Assembly (NCBI GenBank): GCA_964352735.1
Contig: CAYGTC010000005.1
Coordinates: forward strand, 62,001-126,000
Origin: NORP309 sp964352735
Lineage (GTDB): Bacteria > Pseudomonadota > Gammaproteobacteria > Xanthomonadales > Marinicellaceae
Reading direction: 5' to 3'
Length of the DNA: 64,000 bases
The notes under the pieces are model-generated. The model saw nothing but the letters and a program-made list of their open reading frames with translations. It was not told the origin of the DNA and did no database searches. Position 1 is the first letter of the stretch, and every line of letters starts with the position of its first letter. This document shows positions 45,301-53,588 of this stretch, in pieces. The translations under genes were made by a program, and so were the position numbers.

Positions 45301-45777
45301 CCACATATTAAGAAAATCAATGCTAAATTGAGTATTGCTGATAAGGCTATTTATGTAGGATACACCATTGAAAAGTGCTGCAGAAACAAGCGTAGAACAT
45401 GTTCCAACGATCAGAAAAAACTTAAGAATGGATTGATGAGCGATTAAAGAGTTTGGATAACCAATAAAGTACCTTATTAAAAAGGCACCAAAGTAACTTC
45501 TAAATAAAGCGATACCAATGTCAATATTATTGGTGAGTATGAGGTGAAAAGAATAAGGTTCTAACGAAAATTTTTCTTGTACAAATACAGCAAGACACAG
45601 TTCTGCTAAATAAATTCCAAAGATGATTCTATAGCCCCAAACCAATGATAAGGCAATACCAATTCCCACTGCAGGCCAGATTGTTATGGCTTGAGTTGGT
45701 TCTTTCATCATGAGTATTACTGATGCAGTAATAAAAAAATATGATGAAAAGGCAATTAAGTTTTTTTTGATGAACAT
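42340..45777 (-). CDS. MASE1-PAS-GGDEF-EAL cyclic-di-GMP signalling protein
   Basis: The 1145-residue protein starts with a MASE1-like sensor of about eight membrane helices (about residues 1-195, with TIWPAVGIGIALSLVWGYR). A periplasmic segment and another helix (about 415-435) follow, then two PAS domains (about 465-585 and 590-705), a GGDEF domain (about 715-880) and an EAL domain (about 890-1140). The GGDEF signature is LAGDEF, a variant that can be active. The EAL site is present as EALLRW, with DDFGTGYSSLAYLK, the catalytic loop, and VAEGIE. Both synthesis and breakdown of c-di-GMP are therefore possible. The signal sensed is unknown. It is convergent with the PPK2 gene. Confidence 0.9.
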   Translation of the reverse strand: MFIKKNLIAFSSYFFITASVILMMKEPTQAITIWPAVGIGIALSLVWGYRIIFGIYLAELCLAVFVQEKFSLEPYSFHLILTNNIDIGIALFRSYFGAFLIRYFIGYPNSLIAHQSILKFFLIVGTCSTLVSAALFNGVSYINSLISNTQFSIDFLNMWSRELLGFLIFAPLTMIFISQPKSIWRPRYSTVGLPVIFIFLFGIFIYNKAYQYNIRHTTDNLKIKHELLTLTIKHHIEDLNDSIHEIIIHSSRFDDIKKQLNSLINNQLLKAVIYTDGQTYDSARMDKSSVENIDLNALKPILKDSYKDGLYYEKDLGEFISIFQFMDKKIIVFPNLVSHVEKWLKQYQLNFTELTLHLNNTNEFIVSLSNPNMSLPDREIIIKSALSLNNNEWNIISRPSINYFKTYQPHLASFISKLGFLFAGLIGIMLLILTGKTTLNKIRVNERTLDLDAKTKDLRDRKKQYQALIEQHPVILWRQNIDDNIMEYISSKVENILQHPLKNWLNEENFWINNIHPEDKEHVQEIINDSINNATPFELEYRFIKVDGTIAWVRDVVNIIQNNDYKTQLVGLMIDVTETQDAKIRQTISEKKYRTLFKHAADPLVIINLDDGTLKDCNEKAIDLFAINPNDQDISLEKFSLDQQPDGSRSNKQLQKIYRKLQNNKYYNFEWVMINDQGDQIICDIVLVKLPEQNNNIALANITDITEKRAHEKKINQLAYYDNLTKLPNREYFYSKFEYFHQLAINKKMYGSIIYLDLDRFKILNDSLGHQAGDELLKMVAQRIRKVSRKNDFCARLAGDEFIILTKKFDKSVESTLESSLVKSELILEALNEPYQLGDYEHYITPSIGISVFPFNNDSIDQIIHQADIAMYASKDKGKNTITIYQPEMIELVSERLKVEKAIREAFDKNEFQLHYQTQINDNNEIFAVEALLRWSRLKTLNINTESLISTIEQIGLTHELGYWVFDQACAQLELWQTNIFPIKSMAINVSAKQFHQKTFIEQIKGIISSYDILPSQIIIELTEAAVFEDMITLIDKLNELKDYGIRISLDDFGTGYSSLAYLKYLPIDQLKIDKMFIKELSSDDASKHIISTIVNLAKAMNIELVAEGIETEHQFKILQQLGCQNFQGYYFSKPKINNEVFSHV

Positions 45778-46018
45778 TTTTATAGTTATAGTGTGTTTTT
45801 TGTAGTCTTTATAATTCTCCTCAATATACTATTGTAGACTAAATCGTTATTAAATTCATTGGTAATTGAATTTAATAGTACACTTGCCACATTTAAAAAA
45901 GTAGCAAGCATTACAAACACTTAAATCAACTTAAAGTGCGTTAAATATTCAAGGTGAATATCTTTGATTTCTTGAATTACTCGATTATCTAGCAGGGCTA
46001 ATATATGTCAGTTGACAT

Positions 46019-46378
46019 TTAATTTAGGCCATTATCTCTGCCATTACTGCTTGGAGGGCACCCGTTAAATTGGCAATTATTGAAGCCATCTCTTCCCACA
46101 TAAGAGCCGTCTGAACATTGCTTAACATCAGCTGTACATAACTTTTCTTCTATTTTGGCTGATTTTGTTGGGCAAGGGTCAAACTCGCAATTATTTTGAG
46201 GGTTTCTCATGATAGACCTGCCATTTGGGCACAGTTTTGCATCTTTAGTACAAGCTTTTTGTTGTACCATTGTTTCATTGGTCTTCGCTTGACTGGTATT
46301 ATTATCTTCTTGAACAGAATCTTTTTGCTTGCAAGAAATAATGAGACAGATTGCTATTGATAAAATAATATGTTTCAT
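46019..46378 (-). CDS. Cys-rich repeat lipoprotein
   Basis: The 119-residue lipoprotein has the signal ILSIAICLIISC. The mature part has two tandem units, CTKDAKLCPNGRSIMR...CEFDPCP and CTADVKQCSDGSYVGR...CQFNGCP. Each has four Cys in the same spacing, which should form disulfide-linked small domains in the periplasm or at the surface. I have seen this CxxDxxxCxxGxxxxR pattern in uncharacterised proteobacterial proteins, sometimes near protease inhibitors; no function is claimed. It lies 9 nt after the GNAT gene. Confidence 0.75.
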   Translation of the reverse strand: MKHIILSIAICLIISCKQKDSVQEDNNTSQAKTNETMVQQKACTKDAKLCPNGRSIMRNPQNNCEFDPCPTKSAKIEEKLCTADVKQCSDGSYVGRDGFNNCQFNGCPPSSNGRDNGLN

Positions 46379-46387
46379 GTGTTTTTC

Positions 46388-46873
46388 CTAGGACAGTTTT
46401 TTATGCCAGAATTCTGCCTTTCCCATAATTGGATCTAGCTCGTATCGTTCGAATCCAAACTTACGGTATGAGTTGATGGCAATGATATTTTTTTCTAAAA
46501 CTTCAAGGGTAAGCTTGCAGCAATCGCGTTCAATAGCAATTTCTTCTACCATTTTTAACATTTTTGTACATAAACCCATGCCCCTGAATTCAGTAGCAAC
46601 AATTATATCATGGATATTAATTAACGGTTTGCAATTAAATGTGGAAAACCCTTCAAAACAATTGATGAGACCGGCAGGTTGCCCTTCAACATAAGATAAT
46701 ATACTGATGGCATTTTTACGGCATGAGAGTTGATAAACTAAATTTTGAGCAACATAGTCTGACAATGCCTCACTTCCCCCCATGGGGTCGTTTGCATAAC
46801 AATCCAGTAATTCAATGATGTGTCTGCCGTGTTGTTCGTCGTTATAGTTAGCTTGCATTATTTTGATCGACAT
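46388..46873 (-). CDS. GNAT family N-acetyltransferase
   Basis: From ATG 46873 the protein has 161 residues. The acetyl-CoA-binding motif A is INIHDIIVATEFRGMGLCTK (Q/RxxGxG/A type: RGMGLC), and the end shows the usual NSYRKFGFERYE motif B. The frame is open to 46924, but GAGGAG lies 7 nt before ATG 46873, which decides the start. The acetyl acceptor is unknown. It probably shares a transcript with the Cys-rich lipoprotein. Confidence 0.85.
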   Translation of the reverse strand: MSIKIMQANYNDEQHGRHIIELLDCYANDPMGGSEALSDYVAQNLVYQLSCRKNAISILSYVEGQPAGLINCFEGFSTFNCKPLINIHDIIVATEFRGMGLCTKMLKMVEEIAIERDCCKLTLEVLEKNIIAINSYRKFGFERYELDPIMGKAEFWHKKLS

Positions 46874-46924
46874 AGCCATTCTCCTCAATATATAAATATC
46901 ATACCATAAATGTGAGTAAATCAT

Positions 46925-46953
46925 AAAAAAGGGCTTTCAAGAAGCCCTTTTTT
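46925..46953. terminator. bidirectional terminator after etfBA
   Basis: AAAAAAGGGCTT pairs perfectly with AAGCCCTTTTTT over a 5-nt loop. It sits between the etfA stop (minus strand) and the GNAT gene on the same strand. It should end the etfBA transcript; the symmetry would also work for plus-strand transcripts. Confidence 0.88.
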
Positions 46954-47111
46954 AGATGAAGCTCATTAAGTCTTGATAACTATTAACTCGGCACCATTAT
47001 AGATATGATGCAGTATTTATGTGTTAGTTCACAACGCGTTATTATTACGAAGCTATGGTTTTTCATATAGTGAGTTATAATAATGCTTTCTGATAATTAT
47101 TTGAATCATAG

Positions 47112-48047
47112 TTACAATTTTTCAATCAGTTCAGGTACGATACTGAATAAATCTCCAACTAAACCAATATCGGCAATTTCGAAAATGGGGGCATCACCAT
47201 CTTTATTGATCGCAACAATGGTGCCAGCATCTTTAATGCCTGTTAGATGTTGAATAGCGCCACTGATACCGAAGCTCATATACAATTCAGGAGCAATGAT
47301 CTTACCTGTTTGGCCTACTTGCATATCATTGGGAACATAACCTGCGTCTACTGCAGCACGAGAAGCGCCAGTGGCTGCTCCAATTTTATCTGCCAGTTGA
47401 TAAATGATATCGAAATTTTCTTCGCTGCCTACACCGCGACCACCAGAAATCACATGTGAAGCTGTTTGTAAATCTGGTCTTTCTTGATTGCCAGATTCTA
47501 ATGAAACAAATCGGCTATCGGTTTGTTGTTGTTCTATGCTGTGGTTTTCAATTGCTGCACTGCCAGCAGTCATATCTGCTGATTTAAATGAAGCATTCCT
47601 GATGGTTGCAACAATCTGTTCATGAGCAGAGCTGACGGTGATCACTGCATTACCCGCATAAATGGGTCTTTTAAATGTTTGAGCGTCAATGACTTCCATA
47701 ATGTCACTGATTTGATTCTGGCCCAAAAGGGCAGCAACACAAGGCATTACATCTTTGCCATAAGTTGTTGAGGGTCCAAACACATGACTGTAGCCTGTGG
47801 CCAATTCAGCAAATTTATGAACAATACCAGCAGATAGCTTCCAGTTCTCATTGTTGGTTTTGACGGCATGAACAGTGTGAACATGTGCTAGTTGAGCGGC
47901 TTTACTGGCAATGGAATCGATTTCATCAGCAAACAATATTACGTCAATGTGATGATCTGCGATTTGAGATGCTGCGGTAATGGCTTTGGCTGTGCCTTGA
48001 TTAATGGATTGACCATCGTGTTGTGCTAGGATAAGAATTTTGCTCAT
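47112..48047 (-). CDS. etfA: electron transfer flavoprotein alpha subunit
   Basis: The 311-residue protein has the C-terminal FAD-binding domain of EtfA: SGGRGVGSEENFDIIYQLAD, IGAATGASRAAVDAGYVPN, QVGQTGKIIAPELYMSFGIS and IVAINKDGDAPIF. It forms a heterodimer with EtfB and passes electrons from acyl-CoA dehydrogenases towards the quinone pool. This fits the fadIJ genes in the window. The start overlaps the etfB end by 4 nt. Confidence 0.95.
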   Translation of the reverse strand: MSKILILAQHDGQSINQGTAKAITAASQIADHHIDVILFADEIDSIASKAAQLAHVHTVHAVKTNNENWKLSAGIVHKFAELATGYSHVFGPSTTYGKDVMPCVAALLGQNQISDIMEVIDAQTFKRPIYAGNAVITVSSAHEQIVATIRNASFKSADMTAGSAAIENHSIEQQQTDSRFVSLESGNQERPDLQTASHVISGGRGVGSEENFDIIYQLADKIGAATGASRAAVDAGYVPNDMQVGQTGKIIAPELYMSFGISGAIQHLTGIKDAGTIVAINKDGDAPIFEIADIGLVGDLFSIVPELIEKL

Positions 48048-48796
48048 TTCACCAACCCCTTTTCTTTTAATAGAGTAATTAATTCGTCGACAGATTCTAC
48101 CATGATGCCTTTTTGTCTCGGCATTGGTGGTTCGTATTTGTGAACACTGAGTTCTTTATCGTTGAAACCATCCAGAGTTTCTTCGATGCTTTGTACATCA
48201 AGTGGCTTTCTTTTGGCTTTCATAATGTCTGGCAATTTAACAAATCGTGGTTCATTTAACCTTAAATCAGTTGAAATTACAGCTGGTAGTGAGATTTCAA
48301 TGGTTTCAAGACCAGCATCAACTTCTCTTGTCGCCAATGCTTTGCCTTCATCAATAACGAGTTTAGAAACAAATGTGGCTTGAGGTCTGTTCCATAATGT
48401 TGCCAACATTTGAGGTGTTTGATTGTTGTCGTCATCAATGGCTTGTTTACCCATGATTACCAAACCAGGTTGTTCTTTTTTAACAATATTTAATAGACAA
48501 TTGGCTGCTTTGAGTGATTGAATCTCATTTGATGATTCAATCAGTATTGCTCTGTCAGCTCCCATTGCCAAAGCTGTTCTCAGTTGTTGTTGTGCATCAT
48601 TATTACTGATGGTTACAACCACAACTTCGTCTGCTTTTCCTGCTTCTTTTATACGTAAAGCTTCTTCTATGGCTATTTCATCGAATGGGTTGATACTCAT
48701 TTTAACACCGTCGGTAGCAACTCCGCTACCATCGGGTTTTACTTGAACACGAACGTTATAATCAACCACTCGTTTAATCGCTACTAAGATTTTCAT
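48044..48796 (-). CDS. etfB: electron transfer flavoprotein beta subunit
   Basis: The 250-residue protein has the EtfB pattern: MKILVAIKRVVDYNVRVQVK, MSINPFDEIAIEEALRIKEA, LAMGADRAILIE, GKQAIDDDNNQTPQMLA and STDLRLNEPRFVKLPDIMKA. It binds AMP and pairs with EtfA. An extended -10 promoter lies about 110 nt upstream, in a 16-nt block identical to that before csiV. Confidence 0.95.
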   Translation of the reverse strand: MKILVAIKRVVDYNVRVQVKPDGSGVATDGVKMSINPFDEIAIEEALRIKEAGKADEVVVVTISNNDAQQQLRTALAMGADRAILIESSNEIQSLKAANCLLNIVKKEQPGLVIMGKQAIDDDNNQTPQMLATLWNRPQATFVSKLVIDEGKALATREVDAGLETIEISLPAVISTDLRLNEPRFVKLPDIMKAKRKPLDVQSIEETLDGFNDKELSVHKYEPPMPRQKGIMVESVDELITLLKEKGLVK

Positions 48797-48904
48797 ATAT
48801 GTTTTCTCGAAATAAATTTAGAATATTTACATCAGACTATAAGCTCTGGTTAATGATTCTATATCAATAACCATGATGATATCTTATAGATTAGATTTGG
48901 CGAG

Positions 48905-48913
48905 ATTATATCA
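48905..48913 (-). promoter_or_regulatory. extended -10 promoter of etfBA
   Basis: The minus strand reads TGATATAAT, 109-117 nt before the etfB ATG. The surrounding GCAAATGATATAATCT is identical to the csiV promoter region. No clear -35 is present. Confidence 0.5.
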
Positions 48914-48972
48914 TTTGCCCAAAATAAAGCCACTAATTATGACAATTATGCTTTAAGTCTGTGTACTGTTCT

Positions 48973-48981
48973 TGGTATAAT
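48973..48981 (+). promoter_or_regulatory. extended -10 promoter of the FHA-domain gene
   Basis: TGGTATAAT is an extended -10 element 20 nt before ATG 49001. A poor -35 (TTTAAG) lies 17 nt upstream. It would give a leader of about 10-15 nt. Confidence 0.55.
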
Positions 48982-49000
48982 TTTGCCACAATAAGTAGAA

Positions 49001-49819
49001 ATGGATATAGGTATGAAATTAGTATTTCCGCATAAAGAACATGATGATATTGAATTAATCGGAGATAGCTTTACGATTGGCACTTCAGATGACGCTACAA
49101 TAACCATAAATACTACAGGGATGAGTGACATTCATGCCAAGATAGTTGTGGATGCTGATGATTACTTCTTAAAAATTGATAACCCTGCTTGTATGGCATC
49201 AGTTAATGGCCGTTTGGTTAAGGACTCCAAAGAGATCAGAGAAGGGGATTTAATGATTATTGCTCAAGTGCATTGTAGACTTGAGAGTGTTGTTGCTGAT
49301 GCTGAAGATGATAACAGAACCAGAATACGCATGGCTTTGCCGAAATATGTACTCAGGGGAGTTTCAGGTGTTTATTTCGGGAAAACTTTTCCCTTGCGTG
49401 GTAATACTAGCTTAGGTAGGCATTCTGATAATGATATCTTTGTTAATGTAGATGGTATATCAAGGAAACACGCTGTTATTTCAGTCTTGGCTAATGGGAT
49501 AGAAATTGAAGATTTGGACTCATCCAATGGCACTTATGTTAATGGCAAACAAATCACAAAAGCAAAAATTAGTATTGGTGATGAAATCAAATTGGACAAT
49601 ATCAGATTCTTAATTCAGTCCCCAGGAATGCAACTGGATAAAAAGACTCAAAATTTCAAATCTAATGAAACACTTGCAGGACGTGATGGCAACGCTCAAC
49701 AAAACCTGTCTAAAATGAATAATGGTGGCTCAAACGATTCGGCAATAAAATGGATTGCTTTGGCGGCAATACTCGTTGCGGTTACCGGTGTTGGTGCTTG
49801 GGCACTGGGTTTGATTTAA
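49001..49819 (+). CDS. double FHA-domain protein with C-terminal membrane helix
   Basis: The 272-residue protein has two forkhead-associated domains. The first (about residues 5-95) is degenerate. The second (about 115-210) has the full phosphothreonine-binding set: TSLGRHSDNDIFVN, ISRKHAVI and SSNGTYVNG. An Asn/Gln-rich linker leads to one membrane helix (WIALAAILVAVTGVGAWALG), putting the FHA domains in the cytoplasm. It probably recruits Ser/Thr-phosphorylated partners, but no kinase or phosphatase gene is in the window. ATG 49001 or ATG 49013 may be the start. Confidence 0.85.
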   Translation: MDIGMKLVFPHKEHDDIELIGDSFTIGTSDDATITINTTGMSDIHAKIVVDADDYFLKIDNPACMASVNGRLVKDSKEIREGDLMIIAQVHCRLESVVADAEDDNRTRIRMALPKYVLRGVSGVYFGKTFPLRGNTSLGRHSDNDIFVNVDGISRKHAVISVLANGIEIEDLDSSNGTYVNGKQITKAKISIGDEIKLDNIRFLIQSPGMQLDKKTQNFKSNETLAGRDGNAQQNLSKMNNGGSNDSAIKWIALAAILVAVTGVGAWALGLI

Positions 49820-49986
49820 GGTTTTCTGAAGTTTCTAAGACAGCGATGATTGCAAGGGTTATCGCTGTCATATAGTCTATTTTTTCATTTTCTGCAAGTC
49901 AATTACAGCATTGTACGTTGTGATACGCATAAATCTCGCAAAATAACATTATACTTAGTGCTAAAACTGCGGTAGAATTTATAAGC

Positions 49987-51762
49987 ATGAAAGAGACTGA
50001 TATAAATGATGTTGACTACTTCCATAAAGTGGTTGACTGTCAGTATGCCTGTCCTGCGCATACACCTGTTCCTGAATACATCAGATTGATCGGTGCCGGA
50101 AGATTTGATGATGCTTATATGATTAATTGGGAATCTAATGTGTTCCCTGGTGTTCTTGGAAGAACATGTGATCGACCATGTGAACCCGCCTGTAGAAGAG
50201 GTCGAGTTGAAGACGAGCCAGTTGCCATATGCCGTTTAAAAAGGGTTGCAGCAGATCATAAGTCTGATATCACTTCGCGTTTGCCGAAAATCCCATCTGA
50301 AAAAAACGGTAAAAAAATTGCACTGATTGGTGCAGGTCCAGCTTCCTTAACAGTGGCGAGGGATTTGATGCCACTTGGTTATGAGGTTGACTTGTATGAT
50401 GACCAACGTAAAGGCGGTGGATTCATGCGCAGTCAAATCCCATCTTTTCGTTTGCCTGAAAAAGTTTTGGATGAGGAGGTCAACTATATTCTGGATATGG
50501 GGGTGATGACACACTTCAATCATACTGTAAATAGCCTAAAATCTGTCATAGATAAGGGTTATGATGCCATTTTTATTGGTACAGGGGCACCACGAGGGCG
50601 TGATTTATCGGCACTTGATGGTCGGCAAGAGGCAGACAAAAATATCCACATAGGCATTGACTGGTTAGCCAATGTTGCCTTTGAACATACTGAATCAATC
50701 GGCGAAAAAGTGCTGGTTTTGGGTGGTGGTAACACGGCCATGGATTGTTGTAGAACGGCAAAAAGAATAGGTGGAAAAGACGTTCGAATTGTCGTTCGCA
50801 GCCCGAAAACTGATATGAAGGCATCTCCATGGGAAATTGCAGATGCAGAGCATGAAGGTATCCCTATGTATGAAAATCATACGCCTAAAGCTTTTGTATG
50901 TGAGAATGGACGTTTAGTTGGTATGCTTTTTGAATTAGTCAAGGCGGTATACTCAGATAATGGAAAGCGTCAATTGGTGCCAACGGGTGAAAAGGATGTC
51001 TTCATGGAGTGTGATGATGTATTGATGGCATTGGGCCAACTCAATGCATTTCCTTGGATTGAGCGTGATATAGGGATTGAGTTTAATGATTGGGACATGC
51101 CTGAAGTGGATAAATTGACTTTTCAGACCTCATTAGCAAAAATATTCATTGGAGGTGATGCGGCATGGGGGCCAGAAAACGTTATTACTGCTGTTGCACA
51201 TGGTCACCAAGCTGCCATATCAATTGATCAATTCTGCCAACAACGAGAGGTAAAAGATCGCCCAGCACCAGGAACAACTTTAATCAGTCAAAAAATGGGG
51301 TTTCATGATTGGTTGTATAATGCTCCTGTTTCAGCAGATTTACGTTTTGTTGTGGGTCATGTTGATACAGATTTGGCTTTATCTAATCGTAAAATTGAAG
51401 TTGAAAAGGGTTTTACATTAGAGCAGGCTTGTAAAGAAGTTGAGCGGTGTTTGAATTGTGATGTTCAGACGGTTTTTGAAAAAGACAAATGTATTGAATG
51501 CGATGCCTGTGAAGATGTGTGTCCTACTGACTGTATTAATTTCATCGAAAATGATGAAGAAGATGTACTGAGGCAGAATTTAAAGATCCCTGCCAATAAC
51601 TTATCTCAAGATTTGTATGTATCAGGTGAACTGAAAACCTCAAGAGTCATGGTTAAGGATGAAGATGTTTGTTTGCATTGTGGGTTATGCTCCGAAAGGT
51701 GTCCCACTGGTGCGTGGGATATGCGTAAGTTTTTATTCAATGAAGCAAAAGCTGGGCGGTAA
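49987..51762 (+). CDS. GltD-like FAD/NAD(P) oxidoreductase subunit with ferredoxin domains
   Basis: The 591-residue iron-sulfur flavoprotein has an N-terminal cluster domain (CQYACPAHTPV, CDRPCEPACRRG). FAD binding is at ALIGAGPASLTVA, and a second dinucleotide site is at VLGGGNTAMDCCRTAKRIG. Near the C-terminus are two [4Fe-4S] motifs: CIECDACEDVCPTDC and CLHCGLCSERCPTG. It resembles the small subunit of glutamate synthase and should move electrons between NAD(P)H and the ferredoxin centres of the two proteins encoded next. The three genes are nearly contiguous. This subunit would let a 2-oxoacid oxidoreductase use NAD(P) in an aerobic cell. Confidence 0.9.
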   Translation: MKETDINDVDYFHKVVDCQYACPAHTPVPEYIRLIGAGRFDDAYMINWESNVFPGVLGRTCDRPCEPACRRGRVEDEPVAICRLKRVAADHKSDITSRLPKIPSEKNGKKIALIGAGPASLTVARDLMPLGYEVDLYDDQRKGGGFMRSQIPSFRLPEKVLDEEVNYILDMGVMTHFNHTVNSLKSVIDKGYDAIFIGTGAPRGRDLSALDGRQEADKNIHIGIDWLANVAFEHTESIGEKVLVLGGGNTAMDCCRTAKRIGGKDVRIVVRSPKTDMKASPWEIADAEHEGIPMYENHTPKAFVCENGRLVGMLFELVKAVYSDNGKRQLVPTGEKDVFMECDDVLMALGQLNAFPWIERDIGIEFNDWDMPEVDKLTFQTSLAKIFIGGDAAWGPENVITAVAHGHQAAISIDQFCQQREVKDRPAPGTTLISQKMGFHDWLYNAPVSADLRFVVGHVDTDLALSNRKIEVEKGFTLEQACKEVERCLNCDVQTVFEKDKCIECDACEDVCPTDCINFIENDEEDVLRQNLKIPANNLSQDLYVSGELKTSRVMVKDEDVCLHCGLCSERCPTGAWDMRKFLFNEAKAGR

Positions 51763-51764
51763 CA

Positions 51765-53588
51765 ATGCAATCAATGAAATCGGTCAATGACTTTGTCATT
51801 CTTTTTGCCAATATCAACGGTTCCGGCTCTGCATCAGCCAATAACCTTTTTGCTAAGGCGGCATTTAGATCAGGTGTACCAGTTGCTGCAAAAAATATTT
51901 TCCCTTCAAATATACAAGGATTGCCAACATGGTTTGAGGTTAGAATCAGTGAAAAAGGATATCTTGGTAGAAGAGAAGGTTATGACTTCGTGGTTGCTAC
52001 CAATGGTCAAACACTGGTTAAGGATTATATGGAGTTGGAAAGAGGGGGGTATTTCTTTTATGATTCATCCAGAGACTTACCAGATGGTTTGAAAAGAGAT
52101 GATATCATAGAAATTGGAGTGCCACTGACTCAAATATGCAATGCCAATTACTCACAGCCACGTTTACGACAAATTTTTAAAAATATCATTTATGTTGGTG
52201 CATTGGCTTACTTATTTGACATGGATTTCTCAGTTTTTGAACAATCTATCTCATCTCAATTTTCACAAAAGCCACAATTAATAGAACCCAATATTAAAGC
52301 ACTCAAGTTAGGATACGATTATGTCAAAGAGCATTACCATGGTGTTTGTCATTTGAAGATCCATTCAAGGGATTTGGTGGGCGATAAAATTATGATAGAG
52401 GGCAATACTGCTACTGGTTTAGGGGCGGTTTTTGCAGGTGTCACGGTAGCGGGTTGGTATCCAATTACACCTTCAACTTCAGTTATTGAAGCGTTTGAAA
52501 AATACTGTAGAAAATATCGAATTGATGCTGAGACTGGGAAAAATAAATTTGCCATTATTCAAGCGGAAGATGAATTAGCGGCGGTTGGCATAGTGATTGG
52601 GGCGGCATGGAATGGTGCCCGGGCATTTACAGCAACTTCAGGCCCAGGCATCTCATTAATGAGTGAGTTTTTAGGCTTAGCATATTTTGCTGAAATTCCT
52701 GTATTTTTAGTGGATATTCAAAGGTCAGGACCCAGTACCGGCATGCCCACAAGAACTCAACAGTCAGATATTTTGGCTGCAGCGTATGCATCACATGGTG
52801 ATACTAAACATGTATTGTTGTTTCCATGTGACCCAAAAGAGTGTTTTGAAATGACTGCACTAGGTAGTGATTTGTCGGAAAGATTACAAACGCCTGTACT
52901 GATGATGAGTGATTTAGACTTGGGAATGAATGCCCACATGTGCGAACCATTGCAATGGGATGATGATTTTCGATATGACCGTGGAAAAGTCCTGGATGCT
53001 GAAGCATTAGAAAACCGTCAAGAAAAATGGGGGAGATATCTGGATGTAGATAATGATGGCATTCCCTATCGAACCATACCTGGTACACACCCTCAAAAAG
53101 GCGCTTTTTTTACGCGTGGGACTTCTCATGATGAGTATGCAGTTTACACTGAAGATGGCAAAGTATATGCCAAAGGTATGCAACGATTGCTGAAAAAGTG
53201 GGACACAGCCAAACAATTGGTTCCAAAAGCAGAAATCACCAATAACGGCCTTTCATTTGGGGCCATTTATTATGGTACCAGTACTTATTCTGTTGATGAG
53301 GCCAATGATATGTTGTCCGATCAAGGTTTTTCAGTAGACAAAATGAGGGTGCGGGCTTTTCCATTTGGTCAAGAAGTTGAGAATTTTATCAATTTACACG
53401 ATCATATTTTTGTTGTTGAACAAAATCGTGACGCACAATTGAAATCACTTTTAATTAATGAACTGAGTATAACACCAGAAAAATTTATTTCGATACTTAA
53501 TATAGATGGTATGCCAATCTCCGCTCGATTCATAGCGAGTGAAATGCTGGAATATTTGCGATCTCATCAGATCAAGGAGGCCATATGA
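51765..53588 (+). CDS. 2-oxoacid:acceptor oxidoreductase, fused gamma-alpha subunit
   Basis: The 607-residue protein has a gamma-type domain (about residues 1-195, INGSGSASANNLFAKAAFRS and FPSNIQGLPTWFEVRISEKG), followed by the alpha pyrimidine-binding domain (about 215-590: GNTATGLGAVFAGVTVAGWY, the family hallmark YPITPSTSV, and TATSGPGISLMSE). It works with the beta subunit encoded next to convert a 2-oxoacid and CoA to acyl-CoA and CO2, or the reverse. Whether the substrate is pyruvate, 2-oxoglutarate or a branched-chain acid cannot be told by eye. ATG 51765 is 2 nt after the previous stop. Confidence 0.9.
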   Translation: MQSMKSVNDFVILFANINGSGSASANNLFAKAAFRSGVPVAAKNIFPSNIQGLPTWFEVRISEKGYLGRREGYDFVVATNGQTLVKDYMELERGGYFFYDSSRDLPDGLKRDDIIEIGVPLTQICNANYSQPRLRQIFKNIIYVGALAYLFDMDFSVFEQSISSQFSQKPQLIEPNIKALKLGYDYVKEHYHGVCHLKIHSRDLVGDKIMIEGNTATGLGAVFAGVTVAGWYPITPSTSVIEAFEKYCRKYRIDAETGKNKFAIIQAEDELAAVGIVIGAAWNGARAFTATSGPGISLMSEFLGLAYFAEIPVFLVDIQRSGPSTGMPTRTQQSDILAAAYASHGDTKHVLLFPCDPKECFEMTALGSDLSERLQTPVLMMSDLDLGMNAHMCEPLQWDDDFRYDRGKVLDAEALENRQEKWGRYLDVDNDGIPYRTIPGTHPQKGAFFTRGTSHDEYAVYTEDGKVYAKGMQRLLKKWDTAKQLVPKAEITNNGLSFGAIYYGTSTYSVDEANDMLSDQGFSVDKMRVRAFPFGQEVENFINLHDHIFVVEQNRDAQLKSLLINELSITPEKFISILNIDGMPISARFIASEMLEYLRSHQIKEAI

